Positions 35,998-45,304 of a stretch of DNA of 64,000 nucleotides are shown in pieces. The notes below the pieces were generated by a model. The model had not been told where the DNA came from and searched no databases. It worked only from the letters and a program-made list of their open reading frames with translations. The stretch comes from Sodalis glossinidius str. 'morsitans'. GTDB taxonomy: Bacteria; Pseudomonadota; Gammaproteobacteria; Enterobacterales; Enterobacteriaceae. The position numbers and the translations under genes are program-made. Within the stretch, counting starts at the first letter, position 1. Each line of letters starts with the position of its first letter. The stretch spans positions 434,001-498,000 of the forward strand of contig NC_007712.1 in assembly GCF_000010085.1 (NCBI RefSeq). The letters run 5' to 3'.

Positions 35998-37017
35998 ATG
36001 CGCGTATTGGGTATTGAGACGTCATGCGATGAAACCGGCGTGGCGATTTACGATCAACAACAAGGTTTGCTGGCTAATCAGCTCTATAGCCAGGTGAAAC
36101 TGCACGCCGATTATGGCGGTGTGGTGCCGGAGCTGGCGTCCCGCGATCATGTCCATAAAACTGTGCCGCTCATCCAGGCGGCGCTGGCCGAGGCCGGCCT
36201 GCAGGCGTCGGATATCCATGGGGTGGCTTACACTGCCGGTCCGGGGCTAGTGGGCGCGTTAATGGTTGGTGCCACCGTCGGCCGCGCGCTGGCCTATGCC
36301 TGGGGGGTGCCGGCTGTCGCCGTCCACCACATGGAGGGGCATTTGCTGGCGCCGATGCTGGAGGCGAATCCGCCGGCATTCCCGTTCGTGGCGCTGTTGG
36401 TTTCCGGCGGTCATACCCAGCTTATCGCCGTGACCGGCATTGGCGAATATCAATTGCTGGGGGAGTCTATCGATGATGCCGCCGGCGAAGCCTTTGATAA
36501 AACCGCCAAGCTGCTGGGGCTGGACTATCCCGGCGGCCCGATGCTCGCGCGTCTGGCGCAGCAGGGCGTGCCGGGGCGTTACAAATTTCCGCGACCGATG
36601 ACTGACCATCCTGGGCTGGCGTTCAGCTTCTCCGGGTTGAAAACCTTTGCTGCCAACACCGTGCGCGCCGGTGCCGATGATCACCAGACGCGCGCGGACG
36701 TCGCACGGGCCTTCGAGGAGGCGGTGGTGGATACGCTCATGATAAAATGTCGGCGCGCGCTCGATCAGACCAGATTCCAGCGGTTGGTGATGGCCGGCGG
36801 CGTTAGCGCCAATCAGTCGCTGCGCGCGAGTATGGGCGAAATGATGCGCCAACGTGGCGGAGAAGTGTTTTACGCCCGTCCCGAGTTTTGTACGGATAAT
36901 GGCGCGATGATCGCTTACGCGGGCATGGTGCGGCTGCAGGGCGGATCTCAGGCGAGTCTGGCGGTGTCGGTACGGCCGCGCTGGCCGCTGGAGGAGTTGC
37001 CGGCGCTGGGCGCCTGA
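35998..37017 (+). CDS. tsaD: tRNA threonylcarbamoyladenosine synthase subunit TsaD
   Basis: 339 residues from MRVLGIETSCDETGVAIYD (start 35998). The ASKHA-type fold is evident: the metal-binding HHMEGHLLAP (about residues 109-118), LLVSGGHTQLIAVTGIGEYQ, SIDDAAGEAFDKTAKLLGL, and VMAGGVSANQSLRASM. With TsaB, TsaC and TsaE it makes t6A37 in tRNAs that read ANN codons. Essential in most bacteria and intact here. It converges on plsY with one base between the stop codons. Confidence 0.97.
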   Translation: MRVLGIETSCDETGVAIYDQQQGLLANQLYSQVKLHADYGGVVPELASRDHVHKTVPLIQAALAEAGLQASDIHGVAYTAGPGLVGALMVGATVGRALAYAWGVPAVAVHHMEGHLLAPMLEANPPAFPFVALLVSGGHTQLIAVTGIGEYQLLGESIDDAAGEAFDKTAKLLGLDYPGGPMLARLAQQGVPGRYKFPRPMTDHPGLAFSFSGLKTFAANTVRAGADDHQTRADVARAFEEAVVDTLMIKCRRALDQTRFQRLVMAGGVSANQSLRASMGEMMRQRGGEVFYARPEFCTDNGAMIAYAGMVRLQGGSQASLAVSVRPRWPLEELPALGA

Positions 37018-37018
37018 G

Positions 37019-37648
37019 TCAGTGCTTGCTTTGTTGCCGGTCGATATCCCGATCTTTTTGCCGGCGGTGCCAGATGCGGCTTTCCTGGCCGTGCCAGAGG
37101 CGCTGTATATTGTCGTGGTGACGTAGGAGTACCAGACAGGAAAGCATCGCCACCGGGAAGGTAAACTGCGGCTTGAACCACCAGACGTAGAATGGCGCGA
37201 TCAGGGCGCTGACAATAGCCCCCAGCGAAGAGTAGCCAGAGAGCAGCGCCGTTAAAAGCCAGGTGCCTATCATCAGTCCGGACAGATCATAACCAATGGG
37301 CGCAATGGCCCCCAGCGCGGTAGCGACCCCTTTACCACCGCGAAAATGGAAGAAAATCGGATAAATATGGCCAAGACAGGCGGCGATCGCCACCAGACCC
37401 AGCCAGAACGGCGGCAGGCCGAGGCCGTAGCCTATCCACACCGGGATCATCCCCTTCAGGACATCGAAAACCATTACGCCCGCGGCCGCCAGCTTGCCGC
37501 CGAGCCGCAGCACGTTGGTGGCGCCGGGATTGCCGGAGCCGCTAGTGCGGGGATCCGGCAGGCGGGCGAGCCTACAGATCAGAATCGCGTTGGAGACTGA
37601 ACCGCAGAGATAGGCGAAGATTATCATGCCAATCGCGATAGCATTCAT
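37019..37648 (-). CDS. plsY: Acyl-phosphate:glycerol-3-phosphate acyltransferase PlsY
   Basis: About 209 residues from the internal start MNAIAIGMIIFAYLCGSVSN (37648, with GGA before it). Five or more membrane segments, and the three conserved loops: SGSGNPGATNVLR, HIYPIFFHFRGGKGVATALG and SSLGAIVSALIAP. PlsY transfers an acyl group from acyl phosphate to glycerol-3-phosphate, the first step of phospholipid synthesis. Some C-terminal residues (HGQESRIWHRRQKDRDIDRQ) are cytoplasmic and basic. Intact. Confidence 0.95.
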   Translation of the reverse strand: MNAIAIGMIIFAYLCGSVSNAILICRLARLPDPRTSGSGNPGATNVLRLGGKLAAAGVMVFDVLKGMIPVWIGYGLGLPPFWLGLVAIAACLGHIYPIFFHFRGGKGVATALGAIAPIGYDLSGLMIGTWLLTALLSGYSSLGAIVSALIAPFYVWWFKPQFTFPVAMLSCLVLLRHHDNIQRLWHGQESRIWHRRQKDRDIDRQQSKH

Positions 37649-37753
37649 AACCACATTCCATTTATCAACATTCGTTTTATTTCGCTATCTGTGGATAATA
37701 CGCATATTCCCGAGGAAGTGGTATCCGATAGCCACAAAAACCGAGTATGGCAC

Positions 37754-38113
37754 ATGGACATTGTATTTATTGAGCAATTAACGGTAATGGCGGTGATAGG
37801 CGTCTATGACTGGGAACAGCAACGGTTGCAGAAATTGGTGTTCGACCTTGAGATGGGCTGGGACAACCGTCCGGCGGCACGTAGCGATGATGTTGCCGAC
37901 TGTCTGAGCTATGCGGACGTCACCGACGCCGTGCTGTCGCTGGTGAGCGGCAAGCATTTCGCACTGGTGGAGCGCGTCGCCGAAGAGACGGCGGAGCGGC
38001 TGATGACCCAGTTCAAACTGCCCTGGATACGTATCAAAATCGGTAAGCCCGGCGCGGTACCGCAGGCGGCCAACGTCGGCGTTATCATCGAGCGCATGCG
38101 GCGAAAAATCTGA
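37754..38113 (+). CDS. folB: Dihydroneopterin aldolase
   Basis: 119 residues from MDIVFIEQLTVMAVIGVYDW (start 37754; an upstream ATG at 37691 is unlikely). The family signatures GVYDWEQQ, DDVADCLSYADVTD and HFALVERVAEETAE, with the catalytic Lys in IRIKIGKPGAVPQAANVGV, are complete. It cleaves dihydroneopterin to 6-hydroxymethyl-dihydropterin in folate synthesis. Divergent from plsY, as in E. coli. Intact. Confidence 0.95.
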   Translation: MDIVFIEQLTVMAVIGVYDWEQQRLQKLVFDLEMGWDNRPAARSDDVADCLSYADVTDAVLSLVSGKHFALVERVAEETAERLMTQFKLPWIRIKIGKPGAVPQAANVGVIIERMRRKI

Positions 38114-38253
38114 AAATAGCGCAGCGGTAATCATTTGGCCATGCGATTGCAACCAAATTACAGTATGTTTGTCTCAATTTGCGGGAGATTTAGCGGTTGG
38201 TCTGTTTACATACCGCCGCTTTTTTATTGTCGTGACTTTGAGGGAAACGTTGT

Positions 38254-39075
38254 ATGGCGGATATGCACGAGTGGGTTATCGCGTTCATTCTGGGGGGAGT
38301 GGAAGGGTTAACGGAGTTTCTGCCGGTTTCTTCGACGGGACATATGATATTGGTCGGTAGCCTGCTTGGCTTTACGGATGATAAAGCCAAGACCTTTGAG
38401 GTCATCATCCAGCTAGGCTCGATTCTGGCGGTGGTGGTGGTATTTTGGCGCCGGCTGTTTGGTCTTATCGGTATCCATTTTGGCCAGGTGCCTCACGAGG
38501 GTATCGGCAGCGGTCGCCTGCGTCTCGGTCATATTTTGCTGGGCATGATTCCGGCGGTGGTGCTGGGGCTGGTGTTTCACGAGCAAATCAAAGCCATTTT
38601 TGCCCCGATTTACGTAATGTATGCCCTGGTGGTCGGCGGTGTGCTTTTGCTGGCGGGGGAATGGCTGAAGCCCAAGGTGCCGCGCGCGGCGGGTATCGAC
38701 GATTTGACTTATCTCCAGGCGTTTCTCATCGGTTGTTTCCAGTGTCTGGCGCTGTGGCCAGGCTTTTCCCGCTCCGGCGCCACCATCAGCGGCGGCTTGC
38801 TGGTCGGCGTTAGCCGTTACGCCGCATCGGAGTTTTCCTTTATCCTGGCGGTGCCGATGATGCTGGGCGCGACGGTGCTGGATCTGTACAAAAGCCTGCC
38901 GTTTCTCTCCTGGCAGGATCTTCCGATGTTCGCTATCGGCTTCGTTACCGCCTTTGTGGTGGCGCTGCTCGCTATCAAATTCTTTTTGCAAATTATTAAG
39001 CGTATTTCGTTCGTGCCGTTTGCCATTTACCGCTTTATTCTGGCGGTGGTGGTGTATTGGATCTTGATTGGCTGA
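38254..39075 (+). CDS. uppP: Undecaprenyl-diphosphatase UppP (BacA)
   Basis: 273 residues, the E. coli length. EGLTEFLPVSSTGHMILVGS carries the E-rich motif and the SSTGH segment; WPGFSRSGATISGGLLVGVS is the PGxSRSGAT motif. Eight or so membrane segments. It dephosphorylates undecaprenyl pyrophosphate to recycle the carrier of wall and O-antigen units; that also gives bacitracin resistance. Its stop codon (39073) lies inside the first unit boundary of an 8-bp tandem repeat. Confidence 0.97.
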   Translation: MADMHEWVIAFILGGVEGLTEFLPVSSTGHMILVGSLLGFTDDKAKTFEVIIQLGSILAVVVVFWRRLFGLIGIHFGQVPHEGIGSGRLRLGHILLGMIPAVVLGLVFHEQIKAIFAPIYVMYALVVGGVLLLAGEWLKPKVPRAAGIDDLTYLQAFLIGCFQCLALWPGFSRSGATISGGLLVGVSRYAASEFSFILAVPMMLGATVLDLYKSLPFLSWQDLPMFAIGFVTAFVVALLAIKFFLQIIKRISFVPFAIYRFILAVVVYWILIG

Positions 39076-39129
39076 TTGGCTGATTGGCTGATTGGCTGAT
39101 TGGCTGATTGGCTGATTGGCTGATTGGCT
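39066..39129. repeat. Tandem octamer repeat, eight copies of GATTGGCT
   Basis: Eight perfect, adjacent copies of GATTGGCT covering the last codons of uppP and the following bases, with a partial ninth unit (GGCT). The stop codon of uppP falls at the join of the first and second units. Because the unit is 8 bp, copy-number change downstream of the stop would not alter the protein. Confidence 0.95.
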
Positions 39130-39229
39130 GGCTAATGCTGTTTTTGCTGCGCCTCCGCCCGGCGCCATGGTTACGGCATGTCTGACGGCATATGCAGTAT
39201 CTGACGCAGTATACGCGGTGCAGTAAGGG

Positions 39230-40477
39230 TCAGTCCTGAATGGTCTCGGTATCGCTATTCTCTTGCTGTCGCTTCCAGCTCGCCAGCGCCTGCTGGCGTC
39301 GCCGGTTGAGCTCCTCGCCGATCTGCGCGCCGCTGAATCCCGCCGCCATCACATCTCGCGCGCTGACTGAACTGGCTACGCGGAACGCGTCGCGCAGAAA
39401 ATCCCCCTGCGGATAGGCATGGTTCTCAAACCCGGTACGGCCACGTGCGTCGGCTTCGCTGGCGAGGATCATCTGCTCCAGGCGCGCCGGTCGGCGCCAG
39501 ACATCAATGGCGCTGAACAGTTTTATCAGTGTCTTTGGCGTCAGGCTCTGGGCACCGTGCAAAAGATCATGGTAGCGGGCCACGATCGTGGCCAGATCGC
39601 GCAGCGGATTGGGCACCTTCAGGCGCTGGCACAGCGCTTCCACCACCTTCACCCCCGCCGGGCCGTGGCCGTGGTGGCTGGGCCACAGCTCGCGCGGCGT
39701 GAGCGCCTTGCCCACATCGTGGCAAAGTGTAGCGAAGCGTACCGCGATATCGTCCGTTAACCGGGCCGCCATCGACACCGTCATCAGAGTGTGGATGCCG
39801 GTATCGATTTCCGGGTGCCATTTCGCCGGCGCCGGGACGCCAAATAGCGCGTCCACCTCCGGAAATAGCGCTTTTAACGCGCCGCAGTCGCGCAGGACCT
39901 GAAAATAGACCTGCGGATTGCGGGTTGCCAGCGTCCGCTCCGTCTCTTTCCAGACACGCTCAGGCGCCAGCAGCGGCAGCTCGTCGGTCATCTGCTGCAT
40001 CAACGCCATCGTTTCCGGCGCGATGCGGAAATTCAAATGGGCGAAACGCGCGGCAAAACGGGCGACCCGCAGTACGCGCAGCGGATCTTCGCCGAAGGCG
40101 TCGGAGACATGGCGCAACCAGCGTTGGCGGATGTCCTGCTGTCCCTGATAGGGATCAATCAGGTTACCCTCGTCGTCGCGGGCGATGGCATTAATGGTGA
40201 GATCGCGGCGGCGCAGATCTTCTTCCAGCGTGACTTCCGGCGAGGCGTAGCAGATGAAGCCGGTATAGCCCTGACCGGATTTGCGCTCCGTACGGGCCAG
40301 CGCATACTCCTCGCGGCTATCGGGATGCAGAAAAACCGGAAAATCTTTGCCGACATGCTGATAACCTTGCGCGAGCATCTCCTGCGGCGTTGCGCCGACC
40401 ACCACCCAATCCCGTTCCTTGACGGGGAGCTGTAACAGACCGTCACGCACGGCGCCGCCGACCAGATATTTTTTCAC
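39230..40477 (-). CDS. cca: Multifunctional CCA-adding enzyme
   Basis: 415 residues, E. coli type. The class II nucleotidyltransferase head is at the start (KKYLVGGAVRDGLLQLPVKE and RDWVVVGATP), with RRDLTINAIARD for nucleotide choice. A C-terminal HD domain (FATLCHDVGKALTPRELWPS HHGHG, broken here only for length) gives phosphatase and phosphodiesterase activity. It adds and repairs CCA ends of tRNAs. The ORF is intact. It is transcribed with ygiM upstream, towards uppP. Confidence 0.96.
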   Translation of the reverse strand: MKKYLVGGAVRDGLLQLPVKERDWVVVGATPQEMLAQGYQHVGKDFPVFLHPDSREEYALARTERKSGQGYTGFICYASPEVTLEEDLRRRDLTINAIARDDEGNLIDPYQGQQDIRQRWLRHVSDAFGEDPLRVLRVARFAARFAHLNFRIAPETMALMQQMTDELPLLAPERVWKETERTLATRNPQVYFQVLRDCGALKALFPEVDALFGVPAPAKWHPEIDTGIHTLMTVSMAARLTDDIAVRFATLCHDVGKALTPRELWPSHHGHGPAGVKVVEALCQRLKVPNPLRDLATIVARYHDLLHGAQSLTPKTLIKLFSAIDVWRRPARLEQMILASEADARGRTGFENHAYPQGDFLRDAFRVASSVSARDVMAAGFSGAQIGEELNRRRQQALASWKRQQENSDTETIQD

Positions 40478-40577
40478 AATTCTCTCCTGGCAAAGCCGGT
40501 GTTGCCTTTATCGGTACCGTCCATTGAGTGTAGCCGTATCTCGCACGAGATTCATCGCCACCCGTGTCGGGGGCGGC

Positions 40578-41198
40578 TTAGTTCATCCAGCAGTTGTCTC
40601 TTTTGCGTCGGGGAATGATATGGGGCAGCAGCAAACCCAGCAGCAGGCCCACGCCAGCCACACCGCCGCCATACATGAACCATTGCATGATGATGGTACG
40701 CTGTTTGTCGTCAAGCTGGACCGCCGCCGCATTGACCTTTTTCTGTGCGGTCGAAAGTTGATCCTTCAACGCCTGATTCTGTTCCTTGAGATCGTTGATC
40801 ACGCCGTCGCTGGTGGCCACTTTTTTCTGCATGTCGGCCGTGCGCTGATTCCAGCTCGCATCGATAGTATTAAGCTTTTGCGTCAGATCCTGCACCTGCT
40901 GCTCCAGCGCCGGCACCCGGGTGCGCAGGCTGGGCTGAGCGCTCAGCTGCTCCTGCGGGATCCAGGCGGTGCGCCCCTTTTCGTCGCGTACCTGGGCGAA
41001 GCCGGTGTCGTCATTCTGACATAGAAGCGTAACGGTGTCGCCGGAATTCAAGGTGCCGACAATGCGGTATTGATTACCCGGGCCGCTATGGATATAGGTC
41101 AGCAGGTTGTCTGAGACATAACGTGGCTCATCGGCGTTGGCGGCGCAGGCGAGACCCAAACCGACCGCGACGAAGTAAATATGGCGTAATTTCAGCAT
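40578..41198 (-). CDS. ygiM: SH3-domain membrane protein YgiM
   Basis: 206 residues from MLKLRHIYFVAVGLGLACAA (start 41198). A Sec signal peptide ends at NADEP. An SH3b domain follows (LLTYIHSGPGNQYRIVGTLN, TAWIPQEQL), then a coiled coil of about 70 residues (LEQQVQDLTQKLN, NDLKEQNQALKDQLSTAQKK) and a C-terminal membrane segment (WFMYGGGVAGVGLLLGLLLP) with a basic tail. Matches E. coli YgiM (TIGR04211), function not settled, probably envelope related. Intact; conserved position beside cca. Confidence 0.92.
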   Translation of the reverse strand: MLKLRHIYFVAVGLGLACAANADEPRYVSDNLLTYIHSGPGNQYRIVGTLNSGDTVTLLCQNDDTGFAQVRDEKGRTAWIPQEQLSAQPSLRTRVPALEQQVQDLTQKLNTIDASWNQRTADMQKKVATSDGVINDLKEQNQALKDQLSTAQKKVNAAAVQLDDKQRTIIMQWFMYGGGVAGVGLLLGLLLPHIIPRRKRDNCWMN

Positions 41199-41602
41199 TA
41201 GTCCGTCATTTTTAAGCAAATGTAGCACGATAGTAGTGACTTCAGTTTGACGACGCAACGTCGGGTCCGAAATGAGAACACTCTTACTCTCGGACGGAGC
41301 GTAAAGCCGTTGCTGCCCCCACTACCCGATGATGCCGGCGTCTACAGGCCGGCGCCGCGCGGTGACGGGCGCGGCGTACCCTCTTCGCCGCCGACGGCGG
41401 GTGGGAGGGACGACAATGACAAAACGCGTCAAAAGCGATAAGATCTTTGGACCTCTCGTCACACGAAAAGTGCCGTTGGGCTTGTCAGTTTTGTCCATTA
41501 AGGCCATGATTAGGCATTAAACACTTGCCATCTTAAGCGATGAGTCGCCACCAGGGATGGCTTAAGCGTCAATGTATTTTACCGGTATGGCCATATAACA
41601 CT
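41199..41602. other. Intergenic region ygiM-ygiF
   Basis: About 400 bases between divergent genes. It contains GC-rich inverted sequence around 41335-41410 and a 34-codon frame at 41416 with no recognisable product. Probably only promoters. Confidence 0.4.
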
Positions 41603-42252
41603 ATGAATGAAGAAATCAAGTTAAAATTTATCGTTCAGCCCGAGATGCTGCCTGCGTTGCGGCAGCGGTTATTGGCGATGGGCCATGACGGTAATGCGCT
41701 CCGGCAATTGACCAATACCTATTTTGAGACGGATGGCTTTGATTTGCGCCGCCACGGCATAGGGTTACGTATCCGTCAGGTGGACGGACAGTGTGAGATG
41801 ACAATGAAAACCGCCGGCCAGGTCATCGGCGGCTTGCATCAACATCCAGAATTTAATGTGCCGCTGTCGGGGCCGACGCTGGATCTCGCTCGGTTACCGG
41901 CACAGACATGGCCGCCAGAGCTTGATCCCGCCGCGCAGGCGACGGTGGAGGAAGGTATGAGCGCGGCGCTGCACATGGCGCTGGATCATTGGCAATATCA
42001 TTAGGAGCTTTGGTTGTTCGGGCTTGCGCCGGCCAAGGCCGGCGTGCTGGAGAATCTGGTCAGCCGCAAAGCCAGCTCCGTGGGCTGCTGGCGGATATCG
42101 TGCCGTTAATCGGCGCCTATCGGCCGACCGAGGTGGTGGCCTATCTGATGCATTGGACAGCGCTGCATCAGTCTATCGTGCAGCCAGGATCCGATGATAG
42201 GGAACATTTGCGGCGTCAGGAGTTGGCGCAGGTGGGGTTCTGGCTAAAATAG
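41603..42252 (+). pseudogene. ygiF: Inorganic triphosphatase YgiF, truncated
   Basis: The N-terminal CYTH domain is recognisable: MNEEIKLKFIVQPEMLPALR (ExExK signature), TNTYFETDGFDLRRHGIGLR and CEMTMKTAGQVIGGLHQHPE. It stops at 42001 after 133 residues. E. coli YgiF has 433 residues with a C-terminal CHAD domain. Only about 80 decayed codons remain (GLLADIVPLIGAYRPTEVVA, FWLK) before glnE. A large deletion took the rest. Triphosphatase activity is probably lost. Confidence 0.8.
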
Positions 42253-42312
42253 CGAGAGCCTTGTGTTACCACTCCGTCGGCGAGCCATGTTTGTCTCCAG
42301 GGAATATTGACC

Positions 42313-45126
42313 ATGAATGCGCGACCATTACCGCCGCTCTTGCATAAGCAAGGACAGCAGTCGGCGGCCGGATTACCGGCGCCGGCGGACGATGCAACCC
42401 TTCGGGCGCTCGCCATGAGTGATTTCATCAGCGACGCGCTGCAAAGCCATCCGGCGTGGCAGCAGGCGCTAGTGACGGAGGTGCCGCAACCCGGCGAATG
42501 GCGGGATTATGCCGCGCTGCTGGCCGCCCGGCTGGCGGCGGTTGATGATGAATCCGCGCTGATGCGCGAGCTGCGCTTGTTCCGGCGCCGTATGCTGGTG
42601 CGTATCGGTTGGGCGCAAATTCTCGGCCTCTGTGATACCCGTGAAACCCTGACCCAGCTAAGCCAATTGGCGGAAACCTTGATTATCGCCGCGCGCGACT
42701 GGCTGTGGCAGGCGTGTTGCCGCGAGTGGGGTACACCCTGTGGCGCAGACGGCACGCCACAGCCTCTGCTGATTCTGGGCATGGGCAAACTGGGCGGCGG
42801 GGAGCTGAATTTTTCCTCCGATATTGATTTGATTTTCGCCTACCCCGAAAACGGTTTTACCCGCGGCGGCGGCCGCGAGCTGGATAACGCCCAGTTTTTT
42901 ATCCGGCTGGGTCAACGGGTGATTAAAGCGCTCGACCAGCCGACCGTGGACGGCTTTGTTTATCGGGTCGATATGCGGCTGCGGCCGTTCGGCGATAGCG
43001 GGCAGCTGGTGCTGAGCTTTGCCGCGCTGGAGGATTATTATCAAGAACAGGGCAGGGATTGGGAACGCTACGCGATGATCAAAGCGCGGCTGATGGGCGG
43101 CGATGGCGATCCCTACAGCCAGGAATTGCGCAGCATGCTGCGTCCATTTATCTATCGCCGCTACATTGACTTTAGCGTCATCCAGTCGCTGCGCAATATG
43201 AAGCAAATGATTGCCCGCGAGGTCCGACGGCGCGGGTTGAAGGACAATATCAAACTGGGCGCCGGCGGGATCCGTGAGATCGAGTTTATCGCCCAGGTGT
43301 TTCAATTGATTCGCGGCGGCCGCGAGCCGCGCCTGCAGTCGCGCGCGCTATTGCCGACGCTTGAGACCATCGGCGCGCTGGGACTGCTTACGCCGGCGCA
43401 AAGTGCCCGTCTGAGTGCGGCCTACCTCTACCTGCGACGGTTGGAAAATCTGTTGCAGGGCATTAATGATCAGCAGACGCAAACGTTGCCCGCCGACGCG
43501 CTCAATCAGGCGCGCCTGGCCTGGGGAATGGACGAGGCGGACTGGCCGCAGCTCACCCGCACGCTGGACGCCCACATGCAAGCGGTCAGGGCGGTATTCG
43601 ATGAGCTGATTGGCGACGATGCCCCCGACGCTGAAGATAATGATACGCCCGGCCCGGCGGTCGTGCTGTGGCAGGAGCCGATGTCGCAAGCGACGGAGGT
43701 TGACGGGGAAGGCGTTCCTTGGCCGCGTCTGGCGCAGTATGTCGCCGATTTCCGCCGCGATGTCGCTAAACGCACGCTAGGCCCGCGGGGCAGGGAAGTG
43801 CTGGACGCGCTTATGCCGCGGCTTTTGGCGCACATCGGCGAACGGGACGCGGCGGACGAGGCGTTTGCTCGTCTGGCGCCGGTGTTGCTTAGTATCGTCT
43901 CTCGTACCACCTACCTCGAGCTGTTACTGGAGTACCCCGGCGCGCTGGGGCTCTTGACTCGTCTTTGCGCCGTGTCGCCTATGATCGCCAGCCAATTGGC
44001 ACGGCATCCCCTGCTGCTGGACGAATTGCTGGACCCCGCGACCCTTTATCACCCCCCGGCGCCGGCGGCCTATGGCGACGAGCTGCGCCAATATCTGCTG
44101 CGGGTGCCCGAAGAGGATGAGGAGCAGCAACTGGAGGCGCTGCGGCAATTCAAGCAGGCGCAACAGTTGCGCATTGCGGCAGCCGATATTGCCGGCGTGC
44201 TGCCGGTAATGAAGGTCAGCGATCATTTGACCTATCTGGCGGAAGCCATGATCCAAGCCGTGATTCGGCAGGCGTGGAAATCAATGGTCGTGCGCCATGG
44301 GCGGCCCTCGCATCTGCATGACGGACAGGACGCCGGCTTTGCGGTCATCGGCTACGGTAAATTGGGCGGCTGGGAGTTAGGCTACAGCTCCGATCTGGAT
44401 TTGGTGTTTTTGCATCAGTGCCCTGATGACGCCGTGACCGATGGACCGTGCGTCATCGACGGACGGCAGTTTTATTTGCGGCTGGCGCAGAGGGTCATGC
44501 ATCTGTTCAGCATCCGGACACCGGCGGGGGTTTTGTATGAAGTGGACGCACGGCTGCGGCCATCCGGCGCCGCCGGGATGCTGGTCAGTACGCTCTCTGC
44601 GTTCGAGGATTATCAGCTTAATGAGGCCTGGACCTGGGAGCATCAGGCGCTGGTGCGCGCGCGGATGGTGTACGGCTCCCCAGAATTGCAGGAAGGTTTC
44701 AACACCATTCGCCGTCGCGTGCTGTGTCTTCCGCGCGATCCCGCTACGCTGCGCCGGGAGGTCAGCGAGATGCGCGCCAAGATGCGCCAGCACCTGGCCA
44801 GCAAGCAGACAGACGTTTTTGATATCAAGACCGACGAGGGCGGTATTACTGATATCGAGTTTCTGGCGCAGTATCTGGTGTTGCGCTATGCCGCGGAAAA
44901 GCCTGAACTGACGCGCTGGTCGGATAATGTCCGTCTCTTCGAGCTGGTGGCCAGGGAGGGGATCATGGACGGCGATGATGCCGATGGGCTGCGCGCAAGC
45001 TACACTACGCTGCGCGATACGCTGCACCATCTGGCGTTGCAGGCGTTGCCCGGCCGGGTGCCGGAAGCGCAGTTTGCCCGCGAGCGCGCTTTGATTGTCC
45101 GCTGCTGGCGTCAGTGGCTTGATTGA
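42313..45126 (+). CDS. glnE: Glutamine synthetase adenylyltransferase/deadenylase
   Basis: 937 residues (E. coli 946). Two nucleotidyltransferase domains are visible: the N-terminal deadenylylase with LGMGKLGGGELNFSSDIDLI and the C-terminal adenylylase with IGYGKLGGWELGYSSDLDLV, joined by a helical regulatory region. It adenylylates glutamine synthetase when nitrogen is plentiful and removes the group under limitation, steered by PII. The start is ATG 42313; an upstream TTG is less likely. The frame is intact though neighbours have decayed. Confidence 0.97.
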   Translation: MNARPLPPLLHKQGQQSAAGLPAPADDATLRALAMSDFISDALQSHPAWQQALVTEVPQPGEWRDYAALLAARLAAVDDESALMRELRLFRRRMLVRIGWAQILGLCDTRETLTQLSQLAETLIIAARDWLWQACCREWGTPCGADGTPQPLLILGMGKLGGGELNFSSDIDLIFAYPENGFTRGGGRELDNAQFFIRLGQRVIKALDQPTVDGFVYRVDMRLRPFGDSGQLVLSFAALEDYYQEQGRDWERYAMIKARLMGGDGDPYSQELRSMLRPFIYRRYIDFSVIQSLRNMKQMIAREVRRRGLKDNIKLGAGGIREIEFIAQVFQLIRGGREPRLQSRALLPTLETIGALGLLTPAQSARLSAAYLYLRRLENLLQGINDQQTQTLPADALNQARLAWGMDEADWPQLTRTLDAHMQAVRAVFDELIGDDAPDAEDNDTPGPAVVLWQEPMSQATEVDGEGVPWPRLAQYVADFRRDVAKRTLGPRGREVLDALMPRLLAHIGERDAADEAFARLAPVLLSIVSRTTYLELLLEYPGALGLLTRLCAVSPMIASQLARHPLLLDELLDPATLYHPPAPAAYGDELRQYLLRVPEEDEEQQLEALRQFKQAQQLRIAAADIAGVLPVMKVSDHLTYLAEAMIQAVIRQAWKSMVVRHGRPSHLHDGQDAGFAVIGYGKLGGWELGYSSDLDLVFLHQCPDDAVTDGPCVIDGRQFYLRLAQRVMHLFSIRTPAGVLYEVDARLRPSGAAGMLVSTLSAFEDYQLNEAWTWEHQALVRARMVYGSPELQEGFNTIRRRVLCLPRDPATLRREVSEMRAKMRQHLASKQTDVFDIKTDEGGITDIEFLAQYLVLRYAAEKPELTRWSDNVRLFELVAREGIMDGDDADGLRASYTTLRDTLHHLALQALPGRVPEAQFARERALIVRCWRQWLD

Positions 45127-45304
45127 ATGGCGGCGCAGGCACAGTGGTCTTTAAGGGCAGCGCGCCCCAGCGTCACACTTAACTTCGCGCCCGCCGCTGG
45201 CAAGGCTCGATTAAGCGGCGGAGGCTCCGTCGCCGCAGGGGGCGAATTTTTCCCCCCTGTGATATGATTCTGACCCTTGAACAGGATCTCTTTGGAGCGA
45301 GTGG

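Noticed and set aside
41416..41520. 34-codon frame between ygiM and ygiF
   Set aside because: No similarity I recognise and weak initiation signal; treated as chance.
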